A DNA stretch of 5,163 nucleotides from Patescibacteria group bacterium (GTDB taxonomy: Bacteria > Patescibacteriota > Microgenomatia > Levybacterales > UBA12049). How positions within the stretch are numbered: the stretch's first letter is position 1; every line of letters begins with the position of its first letter. The stretch covers positions 1 to 5,163 of the forward strand of contig JAHIGH010000261.1 of the NCBI GenBank assembly GCA_018900295.1, read 5' to 3'. The notes beneath the pieces were generated by a model. That model was not told where the DNA came from. It ran no database searches and saw only the letters and a program-made list of their open reading frames with translations. The position numbers and the translations under genes were made by a program. Below, piece by piece: positions 1 to 5,163 of this stretch.

Positions 1-2
1 AG

Positions 3-356
3 GATACAGATCCGTATGAAGAAGGAGAGGGTTTTGAGGTAAGAGAAGATGATGGCGGAAAAATATTGAAAGGAAGAGTGGATTTGGCTTATGAGATGGG
101 TAAGCAGGTAGAAATATTTTATAGCGAGGAATATCAGGAAGCGCGCGCGAGCGCGGGAAATGAATTTCCTCAGGATAGCGGCTGGGAGATGCCTACAGAA
201 AACGAGGGGGGAGTTTTTGGTTTGAAACTAAGACAAAAAGGTAAAGTTGGTAAATTATTGGATGTTTTATTTCGTTTTTTAGAGGAGACAAGGAATAATA
301 GGGCGATTATGCCAAGAATTGCAGAGACAGCTCCATACATAAAGACTGCGGGATGA
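3..356 (+). CDS. 3' part of an unrecognised plus-strand gene, possibly chimeric at its end
   Basis: This is the only plus-strand frame open from the left edge; the other two stop by position 42. It gives 117 residues ending at TGA 354-356, with no start in view. The first 55-60 residues are acidic (Asp, Glu and Gly rich) and most codons begin with a purine, often G, which supports real coding. I do not recognise the family and see no signal peptide or membrane segment. From about position 170 onward the frame runs antisense to a convincing MFS transporter remnant, so the C-terminal half (around GKVGKLLDVLFRFLEE and beyond) is probably read-through across a junction rather than native protein. 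The true gene may originally have ended elsewhere. An internal TTG at 66 could serve as a start, but the open frame upstream of it makes a partial gene more likely. Confidence 0.4.
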   Translation, partial: DTDPYEEGEGFEVREDDGGKILKGRVDLAYEMGKQVEIFYSEEYQEARASAGNEFPQDSGWEMPTENEGGVFGLKLRQKGKVGKLLDVLFRFLEETRNNRAIMPRIAETAPYIKTAG

Positions 357-475
357 CTCACTTTGTCCCATAATTGTCCGGCAACAATACTGGCGAAAAG
401 AGCTGAAAGGCCAACTATTGTTGAATACCAGCCAATGCTGCTTGCGCGCAATTTTTGAGGTTGGTCATAGCTATT
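170..475 (-). pseudogene. 5'-truncated MFS transporter remnant (last two helices)
   Basis: The minus frame between the stop at 476-478 and the TGA at 170-172 encodes the C-terminal end of a major facilitator superfamily permease. It reads PQKLRASSIGWYSTIVGLSA, then FASIVAGQLWD, then a final hydrophobic helix (VFMYGAVSAILGIIALLFLV) followed by a basic tail SSKKRNK. The Leu-Arg-Ala-Ser at the start of helix 11 and the G-x-LWD loop between helices 11 and 12 are typical of MFS drug or sugar exporters. An intact MFS protein has about 400 residues and 12 helices; here about 100 residues and two helices remain. The frame is broken immediately upstream by a stop, and the next gene upstream is hsdS, so the 5' three quarters are missing. 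A TTG at 449-451 exists, but a two-helix product is unlikely to work. The last 35 or so residues overlap the plus-strand frame and may not be native. Confidence 0.7.
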
Positions 476-505
476 TTAGGATAGCATAGTTTTTTTATGA
501 TTCGT

Positions 506-1843
506 TCAATTTTCTATCATTTTTTCGACTTTTCTTTTCGCAGTCTCTAAAAGTTCTTTTGATTTTTTCCTTGAGTCATGGGATTTTTTTACTAAATCGG
601 CAATTTTTTGCTGGGTAGCGAGGGGGAGGATTGGGATAATTAGATTTTCAATATCTTGATCTGTCACAGTAGGATATGATGTGCCCGTAGTAGGTTTTAC
701 TAATTGCAACCTTCCAACGATTGATCTAAGAATAACTTGTAAATATTCACGTGTGGGGGATTGTACTTGAAAAATAGAAAAAGCACTACTTGCAACATAA
801 TTATTATGCCAGTCTTCCGGTATTATTGCGATTGCGCCTCTGGTTGGGCGAACTTTTGAAATAATTAATTCTCCCCCTTCAATTTGCATTTTTGCATTTG
901 CCGGCAATTCGTTTCCTTTTATATTATTATATTTTGCTTCTCCAGTTGAGTTGTTTATATCGCTAATTTCAATATATCTATAATGAATATCTTTATTTAT
1001 TTTTACAGTGAATTTCTTTCTTCTTCCTATATTTTTTAAGAGTTGTAAGTTATTACCTAGTTTGCTGATTAATTTATCGTATTTTGGCTGGAAGTAGTCG
1101 GCGTCAAACCGGTGAGCAGAATTGGTGTCTGATAGGTTTACCGAAAAGAATAAAGAATCATCAAGCTGAAAATCTTGCAAACCTAATTCTTCTAAAAGTA
1201 AATTTTCGGCTTGCTTGAAAAGAAATTTAGAGTTCTTTAAGTTTGCAAGAGCTTCTTTTACTAAATTCGCAACCAGTGTTTGCCAATTAGGAATTGGAAC
1301 AAAAATCGAGTTTTTTAACTTATCGAGAGAGACATGTGTTTGAATCTGTCCTGTTGTTTCACGTTTTAACTGGAATTGTCCATATTTAGAGTTTAAGAAA
1401 GCAAGCAAGAAATTTGGATTTAATTCATTTTGGTTTAGTATATGGATTCGAGCAACATCCTGATCAATGTTTGCAGGAAGTATGTCATCTTGTACGATCC
1501 CCACTGCGCCAATTGTTCCCGCAGTAGATATTAGTAAATCTCCTACTTCCAACATCGATCTTTTATTTGCCTTGTGTGTTTCTGTTGAGAGTCTATCGCA
1601 TCCATCATCGTTTACAAGCCAATGAAGAACGTTTTTTGCCGTGATATGTCTAATCTCGCTTGTAGGATCAACCTTATGATATCCGTGTTGTCCGTCTGTT
1701 ATAAAAGTAATTTTCCCTAGCGGTATTTCTCCAATTTTTAAAAGTTGTTTTGCAAAATTTAGATATTCTGGTTCGTAAAATTCAGCATCAAATCTGGTCG
1801 CGCCTTCGAGTTGAGAGAGTTGGATTATTGAATAAGTAATCAT
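506..1843 (-). CDS. hsdS: Type I-like restriction-modification specificity subunit HsdS
   Basis: This 445-residue protein has the normal HsdS length and layout: two target recognition domains, each followed by a helical spacer. It would give the methylase/nuclease partner its bipartite DNA target. The two halves repeat each other about 228 residues apart: RFDAEFYEPEY (17-27) against RFDADYFQPKY (245-255); GDLLIS (101-106) against GELIIS (324-329); TTGQIQTHVS (163-172) against TTGTSYPTVT (385-394), each followed by a hydrophobic-proline strand (VPIP, PILP). Central helix 186-224 and C-terminal basic helix 408-445 (QQKIADLVKK onward) are the conserved spacers. The ATG at 1841-1843 follows the stop of the HEPN gene after a single nucleotide (TAGCATG) and has no Shine-Dalgarno sequence, so translation probably depends on reinitiation. 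It is the last intact gene of the operon. The recognition domains are divergent, so the DNA target cannot be read from sequence. No frameshift or truncation was seen. Confidence 0.93.
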   Translation of the reverse strand: MITYSIIQLSQLEGATRFDAEFYEPEYLNFAKQLLKIGEIPLGKITFITDGQHGYHKVDPTSEIRHITAKNVLHWLVNDDGCDRLSTETHKANKRSMLEVGDLLISTAGTIGAVGIVQDDILPANIDQDVARIHILNQNELNPNFLLAFLNSKYGQFQLKRETTGQIQTHVSLDKLKNSIFVPIPNWQTLVANLVKEALANLKNSKFLFKQAENLLLEELGLQDFQLDDSLFFSVNLSDTNSAHRFDADYFQPKYDKLISKLGNNLQLLKNIGRRKKFTVKINKDIHYRYIEISDINNSTGEAKYNNIKGNELPANAKMQIEGGELIISKVRPTRGAIAIIPEDWHNNYVASSAFSIFQVQSPTREYLQVILRSIVGRLQLVKPTTGTSYPTVTDQDIENLIIPILPLATQQKIADLVKKSHDSRKKSKELLETAKRKVEKMIEN

Positions 1844-1844
1844 G

Positions 1845-2372
1845 CTAGATATTGATAAAAAATTTTGTTAAATCATTATGTGTTTTTCCAATACTGTTAA
1901 TGAATCTTGTAATATCACTTAATTTTTCATTGGAAAAACTTTTAGCGAACTTTATGGAGCCATCTTTCCTGTTTAAGCCATGACGTAAATCTAATTTATG
2001 AGTATCTCTTTTAATATGTTCTTTTTTATTACCATACATAATAAACCATTGTGAATGAATATAAGAATTTCTATCGACACCTAGAAATTTTAATTTTTCG
2101 TATAACTTATTAAATTCAATTATTTTTTCGGGAGTCTTAGATTGAACTAAAGTAAGTAGCAGATCGAGCTTTTGTTTATATAACATTATTCCTGAGGTAA
2201 TCTTTTTCCCTATTGTTTGTTTCTCAGATGCATTTCCACTTGCTTCTATCAATTCCAATATCCAAAAATCTACCCATGATTCTAAAAATCCCATTAACAC
2301 AGTAATTTCACCTATCTTTGTCAGATAATTTTTAACAGTTTTATTTTTTAAATCGTATGGCTTAGTATACAT
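1845..2372 (-). CDS. Small HEPN-like protein inserted between methylase and specificity genes
   Basis: This is a predicted soluble, mainly helical protein of 175 residues with no signal peptide or membrane segment. The key feature is D-R-N-S-Y-I-H-S at 100-107, which fits the R-x4-6-H active site of HEPN nucleases, with the usual Asn after the Arg (R101, N102, H106). It lies after long helices (about 12-45 and 56-96, including LMGFLESWVDFWILELI), as expected for the HEPN four-helix bundle. The basic C-terminal part (K117-R135) could contact nucleic acid. HEPN proteins include metal-independent RNases of toxin-antitoxin, abortive-infection and anticodon-nuclease systems, but also inactive binding proteins, so RNase activity is inference. 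It starts 3 nt after the methylase stop and ends 1 nt before the hsdS start. It has the only strong Shine-Dalgarno sequence in the cluster and about 27% G+C (hand count over 1861-2340), lower than its neighbours, which suggests separate acquisition. Confidence 0.72.
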   Translation of the reverse strand: MYTKPYDLKNKTVKNYLTKIGEITVLMGFLESWVDFWILELIEASGNASEKQTIGKKITSGIMLYKQKLDLLLTLVQSKTPEKIIEFNKLYEKLKFLGVDRNSYIHSQWFIMYGNKKEHIKRDTHKLDLRHGLNRKDGSIKFAKSFSNEKLSDITRFINSIGKTHNDLTKFFINI

Positions 2373-2375
2373 AAA

Positions 2376-4331
2376 TTACCTCCAAAAACTAAATCCTTGC
2401 TTTTTGGCGAATTGGATGAAGGCGTCGGAGATCTGGTCGAGGTCGTCGTCGAGGACTTTTCTGCCTTTCATATCGTGGACGAAATTTCCTTTCGCGTCTT
2501 TTTTGTAAACATATTCTCCTGAGTTGTCTTTTCCTCCTTTTTTGGAGACAGCCATAAAAATTGGGTAATCTGGCAATGACTCTCCCGCATCTCCTCCCCA
2601 TTTTTGGAGAAATAAAACAGAGGTTTTTGTGCCCGTATGGGGCTTAAAAGTATTCCCATGAAGTCCTACAACTGAAAGAATTCGCGCTTTATCAAGTAGC
2701 CATTTACGGATGTATTCCATAGTCGTGTTATTTAAAACACCTTGCGGCAGGACTATTGCCAATCTGCCGCCGGGCTTTATTGCATCAAGTGATCGCTCGA
2801 TAAATAGGATATGACGTTCAACATTGTTTCGGATTTTGCCGTCTTTTTTGGCAAGTTCATACTGGCGAAGTAATCCTGATTCAGGATTTTCACCTGCAAA
2901 AGGGGGGTTCGTTAATAAAATATTAAACTCTAGAAATCTGTAAGATATACTATTTTCTTTATCTTCTGCCGTATTCTCAAACTTATGTAATAAATGCCGC
3001 AAAGCAACCCTCGCATCTTCACTTTCTATACCTTGCCAATCACGGGCGTCGAGGGAGTCCCTTTTGAAGATATGGTGTCTTCCGTCTCCCGCAATAAGCA
3101 TGAGAGCTTGGGAAATCCGGCGCATGTTATCATCAAAATCTGTTCCAAAAATAAAGCGAGACGCATATGTTTTTTTAGCGGCATCTGTGCGCAAATTTTC
3201 CCAAACATTATACATTGCATGAAGTAAAAAACCACCGGAGCCACAAGCCGGATCAATTACAAACTCTCCATCTTTTGGATTCAGCATTTTCACGCACATT
3301 TTAATTACGTGACGGGGAGTAAAGTACTGACCTTTTTTACCTTTCGAAACTTCTGTTATTAGATACTCAAATGCACTATCTATAATTTCAAGCTCCGTTT
3401 GTCCAACTTCAAAAAGCCTTACTTCTTCAAGAAACGGTACGCAGACACTAAGTCTTGCCGCGGAAAGTTTTATTCTATCGGAAGGTTCAAAAGTATCAGG
3501 CCATTCTTTTATCGCGTTTTTGAAAAGCTCATTCAATATCACGTAAGTTTTTTCGGGATCGCGATACTTTCTAAAAACCACTTCTTGATTTTCTCTTTTT
3601 TCTCTTGCGAGTTTTTCGTCATAAAGTTTGGCATAAATAAGTTTAAATATCTCTTCAAATACGTTTGCTCCAGATCCGGCAAGCGCCACTTCTTCTATGT
3701 GTCTTATTATCTCTACAAAGTCAAATTTGGGATTCAAAGCATTCCATGTTCTTTTTATTTCAAAAAGATCATCAATCGTCTGATCTGCTCTTGGAATATC
3801 AACCAGCGAGTCCTCAAATTCTTTAGGATAAGGACGATATAAAACAATTTTTTCTTTACCATTCGACCAGACTCCAATTTCACAACCTTCAGCATTCAGA
3901 TAGCCTTTAAGCTGCCCTATAGCCTTTTTCTCATTCGGGTTTTTAACTTCAATAATAATATAGGGCGTGAGTTTGTCTTTTTTATATACCACAATATCCG
4001 CAGCTTTAGATTGAATTTCACGACCAAACTGGACGCTTTTTTCTGTCTCTATGCGATCAAAAGGATATAAATAATGATGATGTAATTTATAAAGCCAAAG
4101 TTGTCTTACTATTTCTTCCGGCTTGCCGGTCTTTTTATTCTTGTCATAAACAAATTTCTGAATACCTGTTTTGAGATCCTTAATATAAAAACGGCCTGAT
4201 TCCTGTTCGCTTATATAAAGGGCATCATAAATATTCACCTCATCAAATTCTCTGAGTCCGTAGACAGTTTCCTGATCTTTAAAAATCTCACCTATTATCT
4301 GTTCTGACTTGTTGGGTTTTATTGTCGGCAT
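2376..4331 (-). CDS. hsdM: Nuclease-methyltransferase fusion (HsdR_N-type domain plus HsdM)
   Basis: Numbered from the ATG at 4331, the protein has 651 residues, longer than a plain HsdM. Residues 70-165 form an HsdR N-terminal-type PD-(D/E)xK nuclease domain: KAADIVV with D112, IIIEVK with E128 and K130, then GQLKGY (Q140, Y144), the QxxxY motif of type I restriction subunits. Residues about 200-325 match the HsdM helical domain. The N6-adenine methylase core follows: GQYFTP (334-339), motif I DPACGSGGF (360-368), GTDFDD (396-401), motif IV NPPF (475-478) and GGRLAIVLP. It ends in the HsdM-like FSFW. It should methylate adenine and perhaps cleave DNA when directed by HsdS. There is no helicase domain and no hsdR in the cluster. 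The chosen ATG follows the lexA stop by one nucleotide (TAATATG). An in-frame ATG at 4349 would add six residues and overlap lexA by 17 bp; neither start has a clear ribosome binding site. Confidence 0.92.
   Translation of the reverse strand: MPTIKPNKSEQIIGEIFKDQETVYGLREFDEVNIYDALYISEQESGRFYIKDLKTGIQKFVYDKNKKTGKPEEIVRQLWLYKLHHHYLYPFDRIETEKSVQFGREIQSKAADIVVYKKDKLTPYIIIEVKNPNEKKAIGQLKGYLNAEGCEIGVWSNGKEKIVLYRPYPKEFEDSLVDIPRADQTIDDLFEIKRTWNALNPKFDFVEIIRHIEEVALAGSGANVFEEIFKLIYAKLYDEKLAREKRENQEVVFRKYRDPEKTYVILNELFKNAIKEWPDTFEPSDRIKLSAARLSVCVPFLEEVRLFEVGQTELEIIDSAFEYLITEVSKGKKGQYFTPRHVIKMCVKMLNPKDGEFVIDPACGSGGFLLHAMYNVWENLRTDAAKKTYASRFIFGTDFDDNMRRISQALMLIAGDGRHHIFKRDSLDARDWQGIESEDARVALRHLLHKFENTAEDKENSISYRFLEFNILLTNPPFAGENPESGLLRQYELAKKDGKIRNNVERHILFIERSLDAIKPGGRLAIVLPQGVLNNTTMEYIRKWLLDKARILSVVGLHGNTFKPHTGTKTSVLFLQKWGGDAGESLPDYPIFMAVSKKGGKDNSGEYVYKKDAKGNFVHDMKGRKVLDDDLDQISDAFIQFAKKQGFSFWR
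2378..2383 (-). promoter_or_regulatory. Ribosome binding site of the HEPN gene, overlapping the hsdM stop
   Basis: On the minus strand GGAGGT lies 5 nt before the ATG at 2372, an ideal Shine-Dalgarno sequence and distance. Its last nucleotide is the T of the methylase TAA stop, within TTTTGGAGGTAATTTATG. No comparable site precedes lexA, hsdM or hsdS, so the small gene may be translated independently of ribosomes arriving from hsdM. This also fixes its start codon. Confidence 0.8.
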
Positions 4332-4332
4332 A

Positions 4333-4980
4333 TTATAACTCAGAAACATTTAACCATTTTTCATCTTTGAAAACGGATATTACTTTCCCTTTCAGAGTAA
4401 TTGATTGTGTAAAGTAAATTATTGAGTGGTTAGGATTTTCCGGTTTCAGGTAAAGATAAGGAGGCTTGTCTTCGGAGATAAATCTTTTTATAGTGCTTTC
4501 TCCTTCCACGTCTGCCAATACTATATCTTTTGAAACAAATTCTTTAGCGCTTTTTACCAGCACTATATCTCCATCATCTATACCGGCATTTATCATGGAG
4601 TCTCCTGAAATTTTCAGAAGAAAAACTTCCGCGTCAAGCCTGGCTATGCCTGCCGACAAGGGCATCCATTGCCCATCCATTTCAAGCGTTTGAATAGGAG
4701 CACCCGCGTGGCTTATGCCTAAAAAGGGGGCAATCGGAGACACACTTAATTTATCGTATGCAAGCGGGAGCAGGACAATACTTCTTGCCTGGGATTCACT
4801 GCGTTTTATCAGTTTGTGAGCCTCAAGCTTGGTAAGCAAATCTATGACTGATTGATTGGAGGAAACATTGAGACTGTCTTTCATTTCTTCAAAGGTTGGC
4901 GGGTAGCCAGAATTTTTGATATATTTATAAATTATTTCCAAAAGTTCTATTTGCCTTTTGGTAGGAGCAGAGTTCGGCAT
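4333..4980 (-). CDS. lexA: LexA repressor (SOS regulator, S24 self-cleaving protease)
   Basis: This 215-residue protein has the full LexA architecture. Residues 7-70 form the winged helix (TKRQIELLEIIYKYI, GYPPTFEEMKDSLNVSSNQS), and 80-210 the S24 peptidase/dimerisation domain. The cleavage bond is A92-G93 in GISHAGAP, the catalytic serine is S128 in SGDSM, and the lysine is K165 in STIKRF. The distances between them (36 and 37 residues) are nearly those of E. coli LexA (35 and 37), so RecA-stimulated autocleavage should work. The recognition helix (around SNQSVIDLLT, 41-50) differs from the E. coli one, so the operator is probably not a classical CTGT-N8-ACAG box. The ATG at 4978-4980 has no Shine-Dalgarno sequence and lies 8 nt after a strong -10 box, which suggests a leaderless mRNA. 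The gene is first in the operon and its stop is one nucleotide before the hsdM start, placing the RM genes under its promoter and probably under its autoregulation. Confidence 0.95.
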   Translation of the reverse strand: MPNSAPTKRQIELLEIIYKYIKNSGYPPTFEEMKDSLNVSSNQSVIDLLTKLEAHKLIKRSESQARSIVLLPLAYDKLSVSPIAPFLGISHAGAPIQTLEMDGQWMPLSAGIARLDAEVFLLKISGDSMINAGIDDGDIVLVKSAKEFVSKDIVLADVEGESTIKRFISEDKPPYLYLKPENPNHSIIYFTQSITLKGKVISVFKDEKWLNVSEL

Positions 4981-4988
4981 ACTTAAAT

Positions 4989-5016
4989 ATTATCTGACTG
5001 AATAGTCGGGTGTCAA
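4989..5016 (-). promoter_or_regulatory. Sigma70-type promoter of the lexA-RM operon
   Basis: On the minus strand a perfect -35 box TTGACA (5016-5011) is separated by 16 bp from GATAAT (4994-4989), which matches the -10 consensus at five of six positions. The -10 box ends 8 nt before the lexA ATG, so transcription should start at or 1-2 nt before the start codon. No other strong promoter was noticed in front of hsdM, the HEPN gene or hsdS, though internal promoters were not searched exhaustively. Confidence 0.75.
4996..5007. promoter_or_regulatory. Candidate LexA operator, palindrome GACT-N4-AGTC
   Basis: The 12-bp inverted repeat GACTGAATAGTC lies wholly inside the 16-bp spacer between the lexA -35 and -10 boxes, where a bound dimer would block RNA polymerase. 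One more pair further out (C4994 and G5009) also matches across a single mismatch. It is not a known E. coli or Bacillus SOS box. Its assignment rests on position and symmetry only, and a repeat of this size can arise by chance. Confidence 0.4.
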
Positions 5017-5062
5017 GAGGAAGTTCGCGTGTATTATTTCAGCTATTTTTCAGTAAATTAGG

Positions 5063-5068
5063 TATAAT
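5063..5068 (+). promoter_or_regulatory. -10 box of the response regulator gene
   Basis: A perfect TATAAT lies 8 nt before the ATG at 5077, the same distance as on the lexA side, so this mRNA should also be leaderless. No good -35 box lies 16-18 bp upstream (CAGCTA or similar), so the promoter may depend on an activator or on autoregulation. Two copies of TTTCAG (5037-5042 and 5047-5052), 10 bp or one helical turn apart, lie near the expected -35 region and could bind a regulator, but this is weak evidence. Confidence 0.55.
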
Positions 5069-5076
5069 ATTAAGTC

Positions 5077-5163
5077 ATGAGGATATTGGTGGTTGAGGAT
5101 GAACATAAAATAGCAAATTCTATAAAGAAAGGGCTTGAACAGGAGTCCTACGCGGTAGATGTG
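5077..5163 (+). CDS. N-terminus of an OmpR/PhoB-family response regulator (cut by window end)
   Basis: The 29 visible residues begin MRILVVEDE and continue HKIANSIKKGLEQESYAVDV. This is the first strand, acidic pocket (E7, D8) and first helix of a receiver domain, closest in style to OmpR-family regulators such as those of metal and envelope stress systems. The phospho-accepting Asp (near residue 51) and the DNA-binding domain lie beyond the window, so neither the subfamily nor a partner kinase can be named. The gene is divergent from lexA across 96 bp. There is no Shine-Dalgarno sequence before the ATG, and the -10 box placement suggests leaderless translation. Confidence 0.85.
   Translation, partial: MRILVVEDEHKIANSIKKGLEQESYAVDV

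Noticed and set aside
141..156. Alternating GC stretch (GCGCGCGCGAGCGCGG)
   Set aside because: It is too short and imperfect for a structural claim and is readable as Ala/Arg/Ser codons in the plus-strand frame. It is mentioned only because it lies near the suspected junction.
470..496. Possible intrinsic terminator on the plus strand: GCTAT/ATAGC stem followed by seven T
   Set aside because: The stem has only 5 bp with mostly A-T pairs, and the T run begins 4 nt after it. No convincing plus-strand gene ends just upstream. On the minus strand, where hsdS ends, there is no T run after the hairpin.
506..1843. Invertible or shuffling hsdS (phase-variable specificity)
   Set aside because: The two halves repeat at protein level, but the matching DNA (for example the RFDA regions) is not identical. 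No inverted repeats, second hsdS copy or recombinase gene are in the window.
2389..2659. Two overlapping minus-strand frames in the 3' part of hsdM
   Set aside because: They are alternative frames of the methylase C-terminus; one is an Arg-rich low-complexity translation. No start signal was seen.
3399..3842. Plus-strand open frame of 147 codons inside hsdM
   Set aside because: It is antisense to the conserved helical part of the methylase. Its translation is rich in Phe, Lys, Tyr and Ser without domain features, as expected for a shadow frame.
4466..4693. Plus-strand open frame of 75 codons inside lexA
   Set aside because: It lies antisense to the catalytic domain of a clearly intact LexA, and nothing recognisable is encoded.
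1..5163. CRISPR array, tRNA, rRNA or insertion sequence
   Set aside because: No regularly spaced repeats, no cloverleaf-like sequence, no transposase frames and no terminal inverted repeats were seen on either strand.

Overview
The window is an AT-rich bacterial segment (roughly 35-40% G+C by eye). Its core is a four-gene minus-strand operon that reads from right to left: a LexA repressor (4980-4333), a nuclease-methylase fusion subunit of a restriction-modification (RM) system (4331-2376), a small HEPN-like protein (2372-1845) and a two-domain HsdS specificity subunit (1843-506). Gene spacing is 1, 3 and 1 nt, so one transcript and translational coupling are likely. Nothing in the sequence fixes the taxon. 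The apparent leaderless starts and the scarcity of Shine-Dalgarno sequences would fit several deep lineages, including Candidate Phyla Radiation groups, but that is only a guess.

Left flank (1-505): a plus-strand reading frame is open from the window edge. It runs antisense into a 5'-truncated remnant of a major facilitator superfamily (MFS) transporter, of which only the last two membrane helices and tail remain. This looks like a scar where the RM block meets older sequence.

Right flank (4981-5163): a 96-bp divergent intergenic region separates lexA from the first 29 codons of an OmpR-type response regulator on the plus strand. Both genes have a strong -10 box ending 8 nt before the ATG, which implies leaderless or nearly leaderless mRNAs. 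A 12-bp palindrome sits in the lexA -35/-10 spacer and is a good candidate for the LexA operator.

Working model: the methylase protein carries an HsdR-type PD-(D/E)xK nuclease domain with its own QxxxY motif, and no separate HsdR gene lies in the cluster. The system may therefore be a self-contained, translocase-free RM system of the BcgI kind (fused R-M subunit plus S subunit). The HEPN protein, with an R-N-x3-H motif and by far the lowest G+C of the cluster, could be a toxin-like RNase tied to the RM complex, similar in concept to PrrC. Placing all of this behind lexA would link restriction and the HEPN effector to the DNA-damage response. The gene calls are read from the sequence. The functional coupling is inference.
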